From Halapricum hydrolyticum (GTDB lineage Archaea > Halobacteriota > Halobacteria > Halobacteriales > Haloarculaceae), in the NCBI RefSeq assembly GCF_025517535.1, contig NZ_JAOPKC010000001.1, forward strand, positions 186,001 through 250,000: a stretch of DNA of 64,000 bases. Reading direction: 5' to 3'. The position numbers and the translations under genes were made by a program. The notes below the pieces were generated by a model, which was not told the DNA's origin, did not search any database, and saw nothing but the letters and a program-made list of their open reading frames with translations. Shown here piece by piece: positions 25,518-33,733 of the stretch. Within the stretch, counting starts at the first letter, position 1; each line of letters begins with the position of its first letter.

Positions 25518-27047
25518 ATGACTGTCCTCGTGCTGGGCGATCAGTTGAACGCTCACGTCGGTCCGCTGGCCGACCGCCCCGACGATCCCGTCCTGCTGAT
25601 CGAGGCGGCGGACCTCGCCCGGCGGCTGCCGTATCACCCGCACAAGCTCACGCTCGTGTTCAGCGCGATGCGACACTTTCGGGACCGGCTTCGCGAGTCG
25701 GGACGGACCGTCGAGTACCGACAGGTCGAGCGCTTCGCCGACGGAATCGAAGCGCACTTGGACGCCCACCCCGGTGACGACCTTGTCGTGATGCGGCCCC
25801 CGAGCGATCGGGCGGGCGAGCGATTGCGCGCCCTCGTCGAGCGCTACGGCGGACAGCTCACGGTCGTCGAGAACGAACTGTTCCTCTGCTCGCCCGAGCA
25901 GTTCGACGGCTGGGCCGGCGAGCGGTCGAGCTATCGCCACGAGGACTTCTACCGATTCATGCGCCGCGAGACCGGCTACCTGATGGACGGCTCGCAACCC
26001 GTTGGCGGCGAGTACAACTACGACGACCAGAATCGCGAGACGCCTCCTGAGGGATACGTCCCTCCGGATCCCCCGACCTTCGAGCCGGACGCGATCACTC
26101 GCGACGTGCGATCCCGGGTCGCCGAGACGTTCGACGGCGGCTACGAGGAGCCACCGTACGGCGGTGCGTGGGCCGATCCCGGACCGTTCCGGTGGCCGGT
26201 GACCCGCGAGCAGGCCCTGTCCGTGCTGGAGGCGTTCGTGACCGACCGACTCGAAGAGTTCGGCCCCTATCAGGACGCGCTGGTGGCCGACGAGTGGGCG
26301 CTGCACCACTCGCTGCTCTCACCCGCGATCAACCTCGGCCTGATCCACCCGCGGACAGCGATCGAACGGGTGATCGAGGCCTACCACGAGCGGGACGTCC
26401 CGCTGAACAGCGTCGAAGGGTTCGTCCGGCAGGTGCTCGGCTGGCGGGAGTTCATGCGCCACGTCTATCGCCGGGAGATGCCCGAGCTTGCCGGGGCGAA
26501 CCAGCTCGAACAGACCGAGCCGTTGCCGCCGTTTTTCTGGACCGGAGAGACTGACATGGCCTGTCTCGCTGACGTGATCGACGGCGTGCGCACGCGGGGA
26601 TACTCACATCACATCGAACGGCTGATGATCCTCTCGAACTTCGCGACGCTGCTCGGCGTCGAACCCCAGCAGCTGAACCGGTGGTTCCACGCGGCCTACG
26701 TCGACGCCTACCACTGGGTGACGACCCCCAACGTCGTCGGCATGGGGACGTTCGGCACGGACGCCCTCTCGACGAAACCCTACGTCTCCTCGGCTAACTA
26801 CGTCGACAAGATGAGCGACTACTGCAGCGACTGTCCCTACTACAAGACCAAGACTACCGGCGAGGGCGCCTGCCCGTTCAACGCGTTGTACTGGGACTTC
26901 CTGGATCGCAACGCCGAACACCTCGCCGACAACCACCGGATGGGGCTGGTGTACAACCACCTGGAGAACAAAGACGACGGCGAACGCGAAGCGATCCGTG
27001 AACGCGCCGAGGCGCTCCGCGAGCGCGCACAGCGGAGCGAACTGTAG
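25518..27047 (+). CDS. FeS-type cryptochrome/photolyase (deoxyribodipyrimidine photolyase-related)
   Basis: A 509-aa FeS-BCP family photolyase. The N-terminal alpha/beta domain starts VLVLGDQLNAHVGPL; the C-terminal helical FAD domain carries VEGFVRQVLGWREFMRHVY and NFATLLGVEPQQLNRWFHAAYVDAYHWVTTPNVVGMGTF. Cys 436 and 439 (YCSDC), Cys 452 (GACPFN) and an upstream Cys about 349 (DMACL) are the four expected [4Fe-4S] ligands. Characterised bacterial members are (6-4) photolyases; it probably repairs UV lesions using blue light. Monocistronic, with about 80 bases to its upstream neighbour. Confidence 0.93.
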   Translation: MTVLVLGDQLNAHVGPLADRPDDPVLLIEAADLARRLPYHPHKLTLVFSAMRHFRDRLRESGRTVEYRQVERFADGIEAHLDAHPGDDLVVMRPPSDRAGERLRALVERYGGQLTVVENELFLCSPEQFDGWAGERSSYRHEDFYRFMRRETGYLMDGSQPVGGEYNYDDQNRETPPEGYVPPDPPTFEPDAITRDVRSRVAETFDGGYEEPPYGGAWADPGPFRWPVTREQALSVLEAFVTDRLEEFGPYQDALVADEWALHHSLLSPAINLGLIHPRTAIERVIEAYHERDVPLNSVEGFVRQVLGWREFMRHVYRREMPELAGANQLEQTEPLPPFFWTGETDMACLADVIDGVRTRGYSHHIERLMILSNFATLLGVEPQQLNRWFHAAYVDAYHWVTTPNVVGMGTFGTDALSTKPYVSSANYVDKMSDYCSDCPYYKTKTTGEGACPFNALYWDFLDRNAEHLADNHRMGLVYNHLENKDDGEREAIRERAEALRERAQRSEL

Positions 27048-27149
27048 TCGAGCGTTCGTAGCCGACGGCACTGCAGGAGTCGAGCGTCCGCAGCGGCCGT
27101 AATTGTAGGTATCGTCTGCCTTTTGTCCGCGTACGCCAACTGTCGACCG

Positions 27150-27476
27150 ATGACTGACTTCGATCCCGAGCGGTTCGAGGACAAGTACGAACACTACTTC
27201 ACCGAACTCCAGCAGGCGTACAAGAGCGCGTTCGACGTGATGTCCGACCGCTACGACTCCGGACTGATCCACGCGATCGACCAGTACACGCTGGCCGAGA
27301 GCGAGCCCTTCTACGAGGGCGACGGGCAGTTCCGCATCGAACTCCCCGACGACGCGATCGAGCGGGTCGCCCCCGAAACGGAACTCGACAGGGCAGAACT
27401 GGAAGACGTCTACGCGGCGTACACGGACGAACTCGAACGGCAGCTACGAGACGTGTTCGATCTGTCCGGTTCATGA
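27150..27476 (+). CDS. Haloarchaeal DUF5783-like protein
   Basis: A 108-aa acidic helical protein beginning MTDFDPERFEDKYEHYFTELQQAYKSAFDVM. It has no TM segment, Cys or known catalytic motif. It matches my recollection of the haloarchaea-only family DUF5783. ATG 27150 is preferred to one 9 codons upstream. Function unknown. Confidence 0.75.
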   Translation: MTDFDPERFEDKYEHYFTELQQAYKSAFDVMSDRYDSGLIHAIDQYTLAESEPFYEGDGQFRIELPDDAIERVAPETELDRAELEDVYAAYTDELERQLRDVFDLSGS

Positions 27477-27584
27477 TCGACCCATCAACAATCATCAGAA
27501 ATCCGCACGAGCAGGGCTGAAACCGTTCGTTTCGGGACTGTCGGGAACCAAAGGTTCAAACGCCGTGCTCACGTACGCGGGAGT

Positions 27585-27956
27585 ATGAGCACCGAAACGG
27601 AAGACGGACAGAGCGACCTCGAAGAGCGCGTCGCGAACTTCCTGCGGCGGAACTTCCCGCAGATCCAGATGCACGGCGGCAGTGCTGCGATCCGGGAGCT
27701 CGATCCCGAGAAGGGAGAGGTCACGATCGCGCTGGGTGGGGCCTGCAGTGGCTGCGGGATCTCGCCGATGACGATTCAGGCGATCAAGACTCGCATGACG
27801 AAGGAGATCCCCGAGATCAACACTGTTCACGCCAACACCGGTGCCGGCGGCGGCATGGGCGGCGCTGGCGACGGCCCGACGCTGCCGGGCGAGTCCCGCG
27901 GCGGCAGCATCGACGACGGCAACGACGACGACGAAGGTCCCCAGGCTCCGTTTTAA
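27585..27956 (+). CDS. NifU C-terminal domain-like Fe-S protein
   Basis: A 123-aa protein. Residues about 12-85 are the NifU/Nfu domain: LEERVANFLRRNFPQIQMHGGSAAIRELDPEKGEVTIALGGACSGCGISPMTIQAIKTRM, with the cluster-binding CSGC (CxxC). The rest is a Gly/Asp-rich disordered tail (GGGMGGAGDG...DDDEG). Nfu proteins carry Fe-S clusters to client proteins. It stands alone, convergent with panE, which ends 4 bases later. Confidence 0.93.
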   Translation: MSTETEDGQSDLEERVANFLRRNFPQIQMHGGSAAIRELDPEKGEVTIALGGACSGCGISPMTIQAIKTRMTKEIPEINTVHANTGAGGGMGGAGDGPTLPGESRGGSIDDGNDDDEGPQAPF

Positions 27957-27960
27957 ACCC

Positions 27961-28848
27961 CTATCGCACGTTTCGCTCGCGTTCCCAGGCTCTGACGAGC
28001 CCCGTGAGCGTCTCGTTTACCGGGACGGGGACGCTCGCCCGCTCGATGACGGCCCCGTTGATGGCGTCGATCTCGGTCCGTCGCTCGGCAACGAGATCCT
28101 GATACATCGACGAGCGGTTCGGTGCTGTCGTTTCGACGACGCCTTCGAGTGCCGAGACCGCGCGTTCGTCGGCCAGGTCGATCCCGCTCGCCCGGGCGAC
28201 GCGTGCGACCTCCCGGGCCGCCCGTGCGGCGATCTCGCTCGCCGGCCCGTCCCGGAGGGCACCGTTTTCGACCCGGGCGAGTGCCGTGATGGCGTTGATC
28301 CCGGCGTTGATCGCGAGCTTCTCCCAGAGCCGTCGTGGCATGTCGGTCGCGACGGTCGTGTCGATACCGCCTCTCTCGAAGGCGCTGCCCGTCCGCTCGG
28401 CCGCGTCCGAACGCCCTCCCGATCTCGACCCGAGGGTTACCGTTCCCACGCCGGTACACTCGACGACGCCGGGTTCGACGAGCCGCGCTCCGTAGGTACA
28501 GGTCCCCGCCAGGACCGTCCCATTGAGCGTCCCGGCCAGCGTCTCCTCGTTGCCGAGCCCGTTCTGCAGCGAGAGGACGACGTCGGGATCGGCCGCCCAC
28601 AGCGCCCGGGCCGCCTCGGCGGTGTCGTAGCTCTTGACCGTCACGATCGCCAGCTCGGCCGAGCCGGGGACGGTCGTGGCCGCGTCGGGACGGGTCGTCG
28701 TCTCGATCTCGCCGGTGATCTCGAGGCCGCGCTCGCGGACGGCCCCCACGTGTGGCTCACGGCCGACGAGGGTCACGTCGTGCTCGTCGGCGAGCAGCCC
28801 GCCGATCAAACTGCCGAGGCTTCCCGCCCCGAAGACGACGACCTGCAT
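27961..28848 (-). CDS. panE: 2-dehydropantoate 2-reductase
   Basis: A 295-aa ketopantoate reductase (ApbA/PanE): NADPH-dependent reduction of ketopantoate to pantoate for CoA synthesis. It shows the Rossmann motif VVFGAGSLGSLIGG, the substrate region SLQNGLGNEETLAGTL...GTCTYGARLVEPGVVECTGVG, the catalytic Lys region RLWEKLAINAGINAITAL and the C-terminal SSMYQDLVAERRTEIDAINGAVI. It directly abuts the rubredoxin-like gene upstream (no spacer), so both are likely one transcript. PanB, the preceding enzyme, is 24 kb away. Confidence 0.94.
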   Translation of the reverse strand: MQVVVFGAGSLGSLIGGLLADEHDVTLVGREPHVGAVRERGLEITGEIETTTRPDAATTVPGSAELAIVTVKSYDTAEAARALWAADPDVVLSLQNGLGNEETLAGTLNGTVLAGTCTYGARLVEPGVVECTGVGTVTLGSRSGGRSDAAERTGSAFERGGIDTTVATDMPRRLWEKLAINAGINAITALARVENGALRDGPASEIAARAAREVARVARASGIDLADERAVSALEGVVETTAPNRSSMYQDLVAERRTEIDAINGAVIERASVPVPVNETLTGLVRAWERERNVR

Positions 28849-29142
28849 TCAATCCTGGACGTGATAGTAGATGGCTTCCTGTGGTGCACCGCAGTCGGGA
28901 CAGCCCTCCTCCGGCAGGTCCTCGATGTTCCCGATCGCGCCACACTCGTAGCACCGCCAGGTCAGTTCCGCTTCGCCCGGGATCCCCGAGGCGACGTGCT
29001 CGCTGGACATCGCCGTGATCCCTTCGTCCGTGCTGACGTAGAAACCGTGTTCGTCGAACCCTCGCACCGCTCCCAGCCGGTTGCCATTCTCGTCGTATAT
29101 CTCCGTGCCGAACGTGACGTCGACGTCGTCGATGTCGCTCAT
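28849..29142 (-). CDS. Rubredoxin-like zinc-ribbon protein (DUF7130-like)
   Basis: A 97-aa protein. The N-terminal half is a beta-rich PRC-barrel-like segment (VDVTFGTEIYDENGNRLGAVRGFDEHGFYVSTDEG) and the C-terminal half a rubredoxin-like ribbon with CYEC and CPDC. I recall haloarchaeal relatives as DUF7130 rubredoxin-like proteins. It may bind Fe or Zn. ATG 29142 was chosen over one 5 codons upstream because conserved residues start there. It precedes panE without a gap. Confidence 0.82.
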   Translation of the reverse strand: MSDIDDVDVTFGTEIYDENGNRLGAVRGFDEHGFYVSTDEGITAMSSEHVASGIPGEAELTWRCYECGAIGNIEDLPEEGCPDCGAPQEAIYYHVQD

Positions 29143-29165
29143 GCGTTGTAGTACCACGTCACGTC

Positions 29166-31016
29166 CTATAAACTTCGACCCGCGAGCGGGTAGCTGTTCT
29201 CGACGGTTCGATCGGCCGCCGAGAGCGTCAGCGTTACCGCCCCTCCCTCGGGCAACTCGATCGTTTCGACCGACGCCGTCGCGTTCGTGCCGACGGTGAC
29301 CTCCGTCTCGCCGGTGGACGCCGGCGACTCCCAGGTGAGCGTGCCGGTAAGTCGCGTGTCGAGGTCGTTGTGGACGAGGACGTCGCTCTCGTCGCCGGCC
29401 GGATCGGCGAGCGTCGCCTGGATCGGTTCGAAGGCCGTCGCGAGCGCGTCGAACGCCGGCTTCGGCTCGCCGTCGACCCCGAGGACGCCCATCCCCGCGT
29501 CGCCGGTGTCCCGGAGCGCGTACGCTGCCAGGATCGACACGCCGTCGTTGCGGAGCCCTTCCGCGACGCGTTTGACGACGTGTGTCTGATACCGCTGTGA
29601 CGCTTCGAGGCCGTCGCCGACGTGACTGTCGTGTACTCGCCGGTCGAACCCAGTGAGGTCCTCGGGATCGTCGGTCGCCAGCGACCCGGCCCCGAACTCG
29701 GCGACGACGTCGGCGTCGAGAAGTCGGTGCAGGTCACTGACGCCCCCGTAGCGCCAGCCGGGATACAGCGTCGCCGCGTCCGCGTCGATTCCGGGTGGGC
29801 CGATCACGGGAACGGAGAGCAGCGACGACGGGAGTGCCTCGGCTATCGTACGGGCGTTCGAGTCGTCGTAGCTCGCACGCCAGGCCCGCCAGCGGAACCG
29901 CAGCCAGTCGAGCAAGCCGGATCCGAGCGGCGTCTCGAACGGGTTCACGGGATCGTCGTGGACGCCGACCGCCGCGAGCGACGCCGCGCGGCCGTAGTGC
30001 TCGCCGAGTGCCGCCGCGAGTTCCCGCCCCCGGCCGACGTCCGGGACCGTATCGCCAGTCAGCGGCAGGTCGGCCCACAGCAGCATGCCCTCGGTCTCGC
30101 AGGTTTCGAGGACCTCTCGGGAGGGGACGTGTGCGTGTGTCCGCACGAGGTTCGCGTTTGTCGCTGCTGCGCGAGTGACGTCCGCTGGCGTGGCGTCGAG
30201 TAGATTCACTCCCCGTAGCGTCGTTTCCGTCCCGTTGACTGTCAGCGTCTCGCCGTCGTAGCGAACGTCCGAGAAACCGGTCGTGACAGTCCTCTCCATC
30301 CCTTCCAACTTCGCGACGACGTCGTAGCGGTTCTGTGGCCCGAGATCGGCCGGCCACCACAGCGCCGGATCGCGGGTTTCGACCGTGTGCTCGACGGTGA
30401 CGCGCTCGCCCGCCGCGGCGTCGATCGGGACACGCTCCATCATGCCGCGTCCCCGGCTGCTCCCCGCGGGACGGACGGAAATCGTGAGGCGATCGTCGAT
30501 CGGCTCGTCTGCGACGACTGTCGCGCGGACGTCGATCAGTCCCTTGTCGCCCTCCAGCCTCGGTGTCGCCAGCAACTGATTGATATACGTGCCCGGATAC
30601 TGCCGGAGTGTCGCATCCCACCAGATGCCGGGAACGGACTCGGTCGCGGGAATCACATCGGTCTCGTATATCCCGCCGAACCCGTCGGTCGGCCGCCGGC
30701 AGACCACCCGCACGTCTGTCGTTTCGTCTCCGCTATCGAGCCACCGGTCCAGTGAAACCCGAAACGGTGTGAACGGAATGTCGTGCGTCGCGGCCCGCTC
30801 GCCGTCACACCAGACGGTCGTTTCGCCGTAACAGCCGCGCAGCTCCAGGACGGCGTGGGACATCGGTCCCGAGAGCGGATCCTCGAGGACGGTCCGATAG
30901 GCGACGGCTTCGGCTCCGGCGAACTGTGCAGGGCGCCCCGGCACGTCCACCGGTGCCCACGATTCCGGTTCTGGACGTGTCCCGTCGGGCTCGACTTCGG
31001 CACCACGCCATTCCAT
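29166..31016 (-). CDS. Glycoside hydrolase family 2-like protein
   Basis: A 616-aa protein with the GH2 domain order: a jelly-roll sugar-binding domain (about 1-150), an Ig-like domain (150-255) and a TIM barrel (from TLRGVNLLDATPADVTRAAATNANLVRTHAHVP). The barrel's nucleophile motif is present as VVAEFGAG. The acid/base Asn-Glu pair expected after the 'H..S....GNE' strand is missing (AAVGVHDDPVNPFE). It could therefore be a non-hydrolytic or altered enzyme. No signal peptide. ATG 31016 lies 25 bases after a TATA box (TTTTATA, 31041-31047), supporting the start. Confidence 0.8.
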   Translation of the reverse strand: MEWRGAEVEPDGTRPEPESWAPVDVPGRPAQFAGAEAVAYRTVLEDPLSGPMSHAVLELRGCYGETTVWCDGERAATHDIPFTPFRVSLDRWLDSGDETTDVRVVCRRPTDGFGGIYETDVIPATESVPGIWWDATLRQYPGTYINQLLATPRLEGDKGLIDVRATVVADEPIDDRLTISVRPAGSSRGRGMMERVPIDAAAGERVTVEHTVETRDPALWWPADLGPQNRYDVVAKLEGMERTVTTGFSDVRYDGETLTVNGTETTLRGVNLLDATPADVTRAAATNANLVRTHAHVPSREVLETCETEGMLLWADLPLTGDTVPDVGRGRELAAALGEHYGRAASLAAVGVHDDPVNPFETPLGSGLLDWLRFRWRAWRASYDDSNARTIAEALPSSLLSVPVIGPPGIDADAATLYPGWRYGGVSDLHRLLDADVVAEFGAGSLATDDPEDLTGFDRRVHDSHVGDGLEASQRYQTHVVKRVAEGLRNDGVSILAAYALRDTGDAGMGVLGVDGEPKPAFDALATAFEPIQATLADPAGDESDVLVHNDLDTRLTGTLTWESPASTGETEVTVGTNATASVETIELPEGGAVTLTLSAADRTVENSYPLAGRSL

Positions 31017-31040
31017 ATGCTCGACAGTGACCGCCGGGCG

Positions 31041-31094
31041 TATAAAACGAACTGCCACGGGTGGCTCACGTGAACTGCCACGGGTGGCTCACGT
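31041..31094 (-). promoter_or_regulatory. Promoter of the GH2-like gene with tandem palindromic units
   Basis: The minus-strand TATA box TTTTATA (31041-31047) is immediately preceded, in the direction of transcription, by two perfect 23-bp direct repeats (31049-31071 and 31072-31094). Each contains the inverted repeat GCCAC-GG-GTGGC. The position just upstream of TATA/BRE fits an activator-binding site. Confidence 0.6.
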
Positions 31095-31483
31095 CGCGGC
31101 GCGGTGGCGACGGCTGCGGCTCGACGGTACGTGAAAAGCACCGAACTGGAACGCCGGGGAGGCCAGAGGTTCCGGTTCGGCTGGGATGGCGGTCGCGGGT
31201 GGCATGTCCGGCGACCGCTGTAGAGTGGATGGCATCGCGTCGATCGATCGTGGGCGGGGCCCGACGCCGACCCCGGCCGGGGACGGATCCCCGTTGCAAT
31301 ATATTGTATTCACTCCACACTACTAAAGCCTTCTGTCTCTATTCATTCTGCTCCAATTCTCGTAATGTCGTGCCATGTACCGGCCCCACCAGGATCGAAC
31401 CCTGGAATGGATTTTCGGCGATATTGCAATACAGATGTGTCGTGGCGGCTGGGCACCGCCAGGCCCGACGACCACCACTGTCA
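31095..31483. other. Intergenic region before trmO
   Basis: About 390 bases with no convincing gene. An A/T-rich stretch (CAATATATTGTATTC, about 31297-31311) may be a promoter. At about 31385-31405 a 5-bp stem with a TTCGAT loop (minus strand) looks like a lone tRNA T-arm but no tRNA surrounds it. Confidence 0.4.
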
Positions 31484-31996
31484 TTGCCGGACCACCGGTA
31501 TTCACCGTATGGACGATCGATCAGCTACGAGCCTATCGGCGAAATCTCGACGCCGTTCGACCGCGCCGAGGGGATGCCGATCCAGCCCCCGGTGGCTGCA
31601 GACACGACCGGTGTCGTCGAGCTCGACCCGGAGTACGCCCCGGCACTGCAGGATCTCGAGGGCTTTTCTCACTGCATCCTGCTGTATCACTTTCACGCCA
31701 GCGAACCCGACAGTGACCTGACCGTCACGCCGTTTCTCGATGCCACCGAACGCGGACTGTTCGCCACGCGAGCACCGCGACGACCGAACTCGATCGGGCT
31801 CTCGGTCGTCGCCATCGACGCCGTCGAGGACGCGACGCTCACCGTCACCGGAATCGACGTCCTCGACGGGACGCCGCTGCTGGACGTCAAACCGTTCGTC
31901 CCCGAGTTCGACGTGCCCGAACGGACCGAGAGCGGCTGGATCGCCGCTGCGGCCGACGAAGACGGGCGAGAATACGCCGACGACCGATTCGTCTAG
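31484..31996 (+). CDS. trmO: tRNA (adenine-N6)-methyltransferase TrmO (TsaA family)
   Basis: A TrmO/TsaA beta-barrel protein that methylates N6-threonylcarbamoyladenosine in tRNA using SAM. The core begins ISYEPIGEISTPFDRAEGMPIQPP and contains DLEGFSHCILLYHFH, TRAPRRPNSIGLSVVAIDAVE and DVLDGTPLLDVKPFVPEFD, the full family set. The start is unclear: no ATG lies in frame close to the conserved region. TTG 31484 is used here (170 aa); GTG 31442 is an alternative. An ATG at 31509 is in another frame, 11 bases before the conserved part, so a small frameshift near the start is possible. Confidence 0.82.
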   Translation: MPDHRYSPYGRSISYEPIGEISTPFDRAEGMPIQPPVAADTTGVVELDPEYAPALQDLEGFSHCILLYHFHASEPDSDLTVTPFLDATERGLFATRAPRRPNSIGLSVVAIDAVEDATLTVTGIDVLDGTPLLDVKPFVPEFDVPERTESGWIAAAADEDGREYADDRFV

Positions 31997-32028
31997 GGAG
32001 CAACGTGCCGAAAACAGCCGGGCTGGCG

Positions 32029-32250
32029 TTACTCGAGCCCGAGATCCGCAAGCGAGTGGGTGTGCTGCCAGGCGCCGGTGACCTCGTCGACGTCGAACTC
32101 GAGGACGCCGTCGGTCAGCTGGAGCCGTACTGTCTCGTCGCCGATCTCGGCGTCGTGGAGGTGCAGCTCGAGTGGCTGGTCGAATTCGCTCACTGCGACC
32201 ATCAGTTCACCGTTCCGTTCGAGCATCTCCTGGAGGTCTTCGGAATTCAT
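32029..32250 (-). CDS. Small haloarchaeal protein, unknown function
   Basis: A 73-aa acidic protein: MNSEDLQEMLERNGELMVAV, then beta-rich LELHLHDAEIGDETVRLQLTDGVLEFDVDEVTGAWQHTHSL. Codon use and composition fit a real gene. It is convergent with trmO, 32 bases apart. No family recognised. Confidence 0.68.
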   Translation of the reverse strand: MNSEDLQEMLERNGELMVAVSEFDQPLELHLHDAEIGDETVRLQLTDGVLEFDVDEVTGAWQHTHSLADLGLE

Positions 32251-32344
32251 AGTCCACCCTCCTCATTTGTTCGGCTCCAGCAAAAGCGTTCCTCTCCCGC
32301 CCTGTTTTTGGCGAGCCTAAAAAGAGGCAGAACCCGCCCGTTCT

Positions 32345-32357
32345 GTAAACTGTTTAC
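32345..32357 (+). promoter_or_regulatory. Palindrome upstream of the zinc microprotein
   Basis: GTAAAC-T-GTTTAC, a perfect 6-1-6 inverted repeat, is centred 31 bases before the start codon of the 32-residue protein, overlapping the expected TATA position. Candidate operator. Confidence 0.4.
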
Positions 32358-32381
32358 GTCTCACTCCACTGGAGACAGCGT

Positions 32382-32480
32382 ATGCAAGTGAAAGCGTACC
32401 ACCGATGTCAGGAGTGTGAGCAGGAGCTCGATAGCCCCACCGTATACCGACGACACGCTCTCTGCAAGTCTTGCGCGTGA
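32382..32480 (+). CDS. 32-residue zinc-finger microprotein
   Basis: ATG 32382 to TGA 32478-32480 encodes 32 residues. Cys pairs CQEC (residues 9-12) and CKSC (28-31) are spaced as in a treble-clef or zinc-ribbon knuckle, with a His-rich linker (YRRHAL). Haloarchaea are known to express many such zinc-finger microproteins with varied phenotypes. It has its own upstream palindrome. Four Cys in 32 codons is very unlikely by chance in this Cys-poor proteome. Confidence 0.72.
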   Translation: MQVKAYHRCQECEQELDSPTVYRRHALCKSCA

Positions 32481-32610
32481 GGGTGACCGCTGTCAGTGGC
32501 TCTGTCGGCTAGCCTGTCTCGAGCGGACTCTGCACCTCGACGAGCCTAGCCGCCGTCCGAACGCAAAACAAGCAGCGTGACTCCCGTCTCGACCGACTGT
32601 TGTTGTACGA

Positions 32611-33438
32611 TCACGGGAGCAGAAACCGGATCGCGTCGGGGAACCGCCGAGCCCACTCGGACTCGTGGTGGATCGCGTCGTCGTCGTAGACGTACCGAAG
32701 CTGTTCGTCGTATCCTACTGATTCCAGCGTTTCGACCAGCCGCTCGGCTCCGCTTTCGAACGCGTCTGACAGGTCGGGATCATCCGAGAACTCGTCGCCG
32801 CCGACGTCAACGTAGACGCGACCGTCGACGTATTCGGCGTCCTCGATACACTCGATCATCTCGTGCCAGGGACCGCCGACGGCGGGGCTCATCGCGCCGA
32901 CGAACGCGAACGCCTCCGGGTCCCGGAAGAACGAATAGAGGCTGATCAGCCCACCCATCGACGAACCGAACACGCCGCGCACGTCCGAGACGCGAAACGT
33001 CGATTCGACGGCCGGTCGGACGGTCTTCAGGAGCCAGTCGGCGTACGCGTCGCCCATCGGTTCGGCGTCGTCCGGGATATCCACGTCGTCCGGGGCCGCA
33101 GCCGGGTCGTAGAACGGTGCGTACTCTATCGGCCGCTTTTCGCCCGCGTTCGGAATTCCGACGACGATCGCTTCGAGCTCCTCCTCGGCCAGTCGTTCCA
33201 TCGTCTCGTCGACCTGCCACTCGCCGTCGTAGCTGGTCGCCTCGTCGAAGAGGTTCTGCCCGTCGTGCATGTACACGACCGGATAGTGCTCGTCGCCGTC
33301 TTCGTAGCTCGGCGGGAGATACGCCAGCAGTTCGCGTTCGATGTCGAGGTAGTCGGCCACTATCGGGTCGGAAACCCGAACGTCCCCGACGACGGTGCCG
33401 TCGGGGTCGCCGTCATATGGCTGCCAGGAAATATCCAT
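32611..33438 (-). CDS. Esterase D/Fes-family alpha/beta hydrolase
   Basis: A 275-aa cytoplasmic hydrolase. It has the putative-esterase family core YPVVYMHDGQNLFDEATSYDGEWQVDE, the nucleophile elbow GVFGSSMGGLISLY (Ser about 168), an Asp in YVDVGGDEFSDD and the catalytic His in DAIHHESEWARRF. Related enzymes cleave siderophore esters, S-formylglutathione or acyl groups on sugars; the substrate here is unknown. No signal peptide is seen. It starts about 295 bases from the divergent ABC operon. Confidence 0.87.
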   Translation of the reverse strand: MDISWQPYDGDPDGTVVGDVRVSDPIVADYLDIERELLAYLPPSYEDGDEHYPVVYMHDGQNLFDEATSYDGEWQVDETMERLAEEELEAIVVGIPNAGEKRPIEYAPFYDPAAAPDDVDIPDDAEPMGDAYADWLLKTVRPAVESTFRVSDVRGVFGSSMGGLISLYSFFRDPEAFAFVGAMSPAVGGPWHEMIECIEDAEYVDGRVYVDVGGDEFSDDPDLSDAFESGAERLVETLESVGYDEQLRYVYDDDAIHHESEWARRFPDAIRFLLP

Positions 33439-33733
33439 GTGGCTCCAGTCGGTTGCTCCTACCTTAAGACTTACCAGAAGCGTTGCGCACGAAACGGATG
33501 ACTGCTGAGGTGTCTGGTCAGAATACTGTGTTACCGCTCTAGCCCATAATGATTAATATTTAAGATTACCGCGCCGAGTTCGATCCTCTCATACCTGTTG
33601 ACGTACAACATGTCTGGAGATATGTTCAGTCAATAGGGGTACTCACTCAATAATTGGGACGTTTTCGCACCACCCGCGGCTCATCTCCACAGGCGGTACT
33701 TTTAAATCTCACCCTGCCAATGAATTGCACAGG
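33439..33733 (+). promoter_or_regulatory. Upstream region of the ABC transporter operon
   Basis: 295 bases between divergent genes. A TATA box TTTTAAATC (about 33709-33718) lies 20-25 bases before the ATG 33734 of the binding protein. A second A/T-rich patch (AATGATTAATATTTAAG, about 33549-33565) might be an upstream element. No gene seen. Confidence 0.55.

Noticed and set aside
31380..31412. Possible tRNA 3' end (T-arm-like stem-loop) on the minus strand
   Set aside because: No anticodon or acceptor arm can be built upstream; an isolated hairpin.
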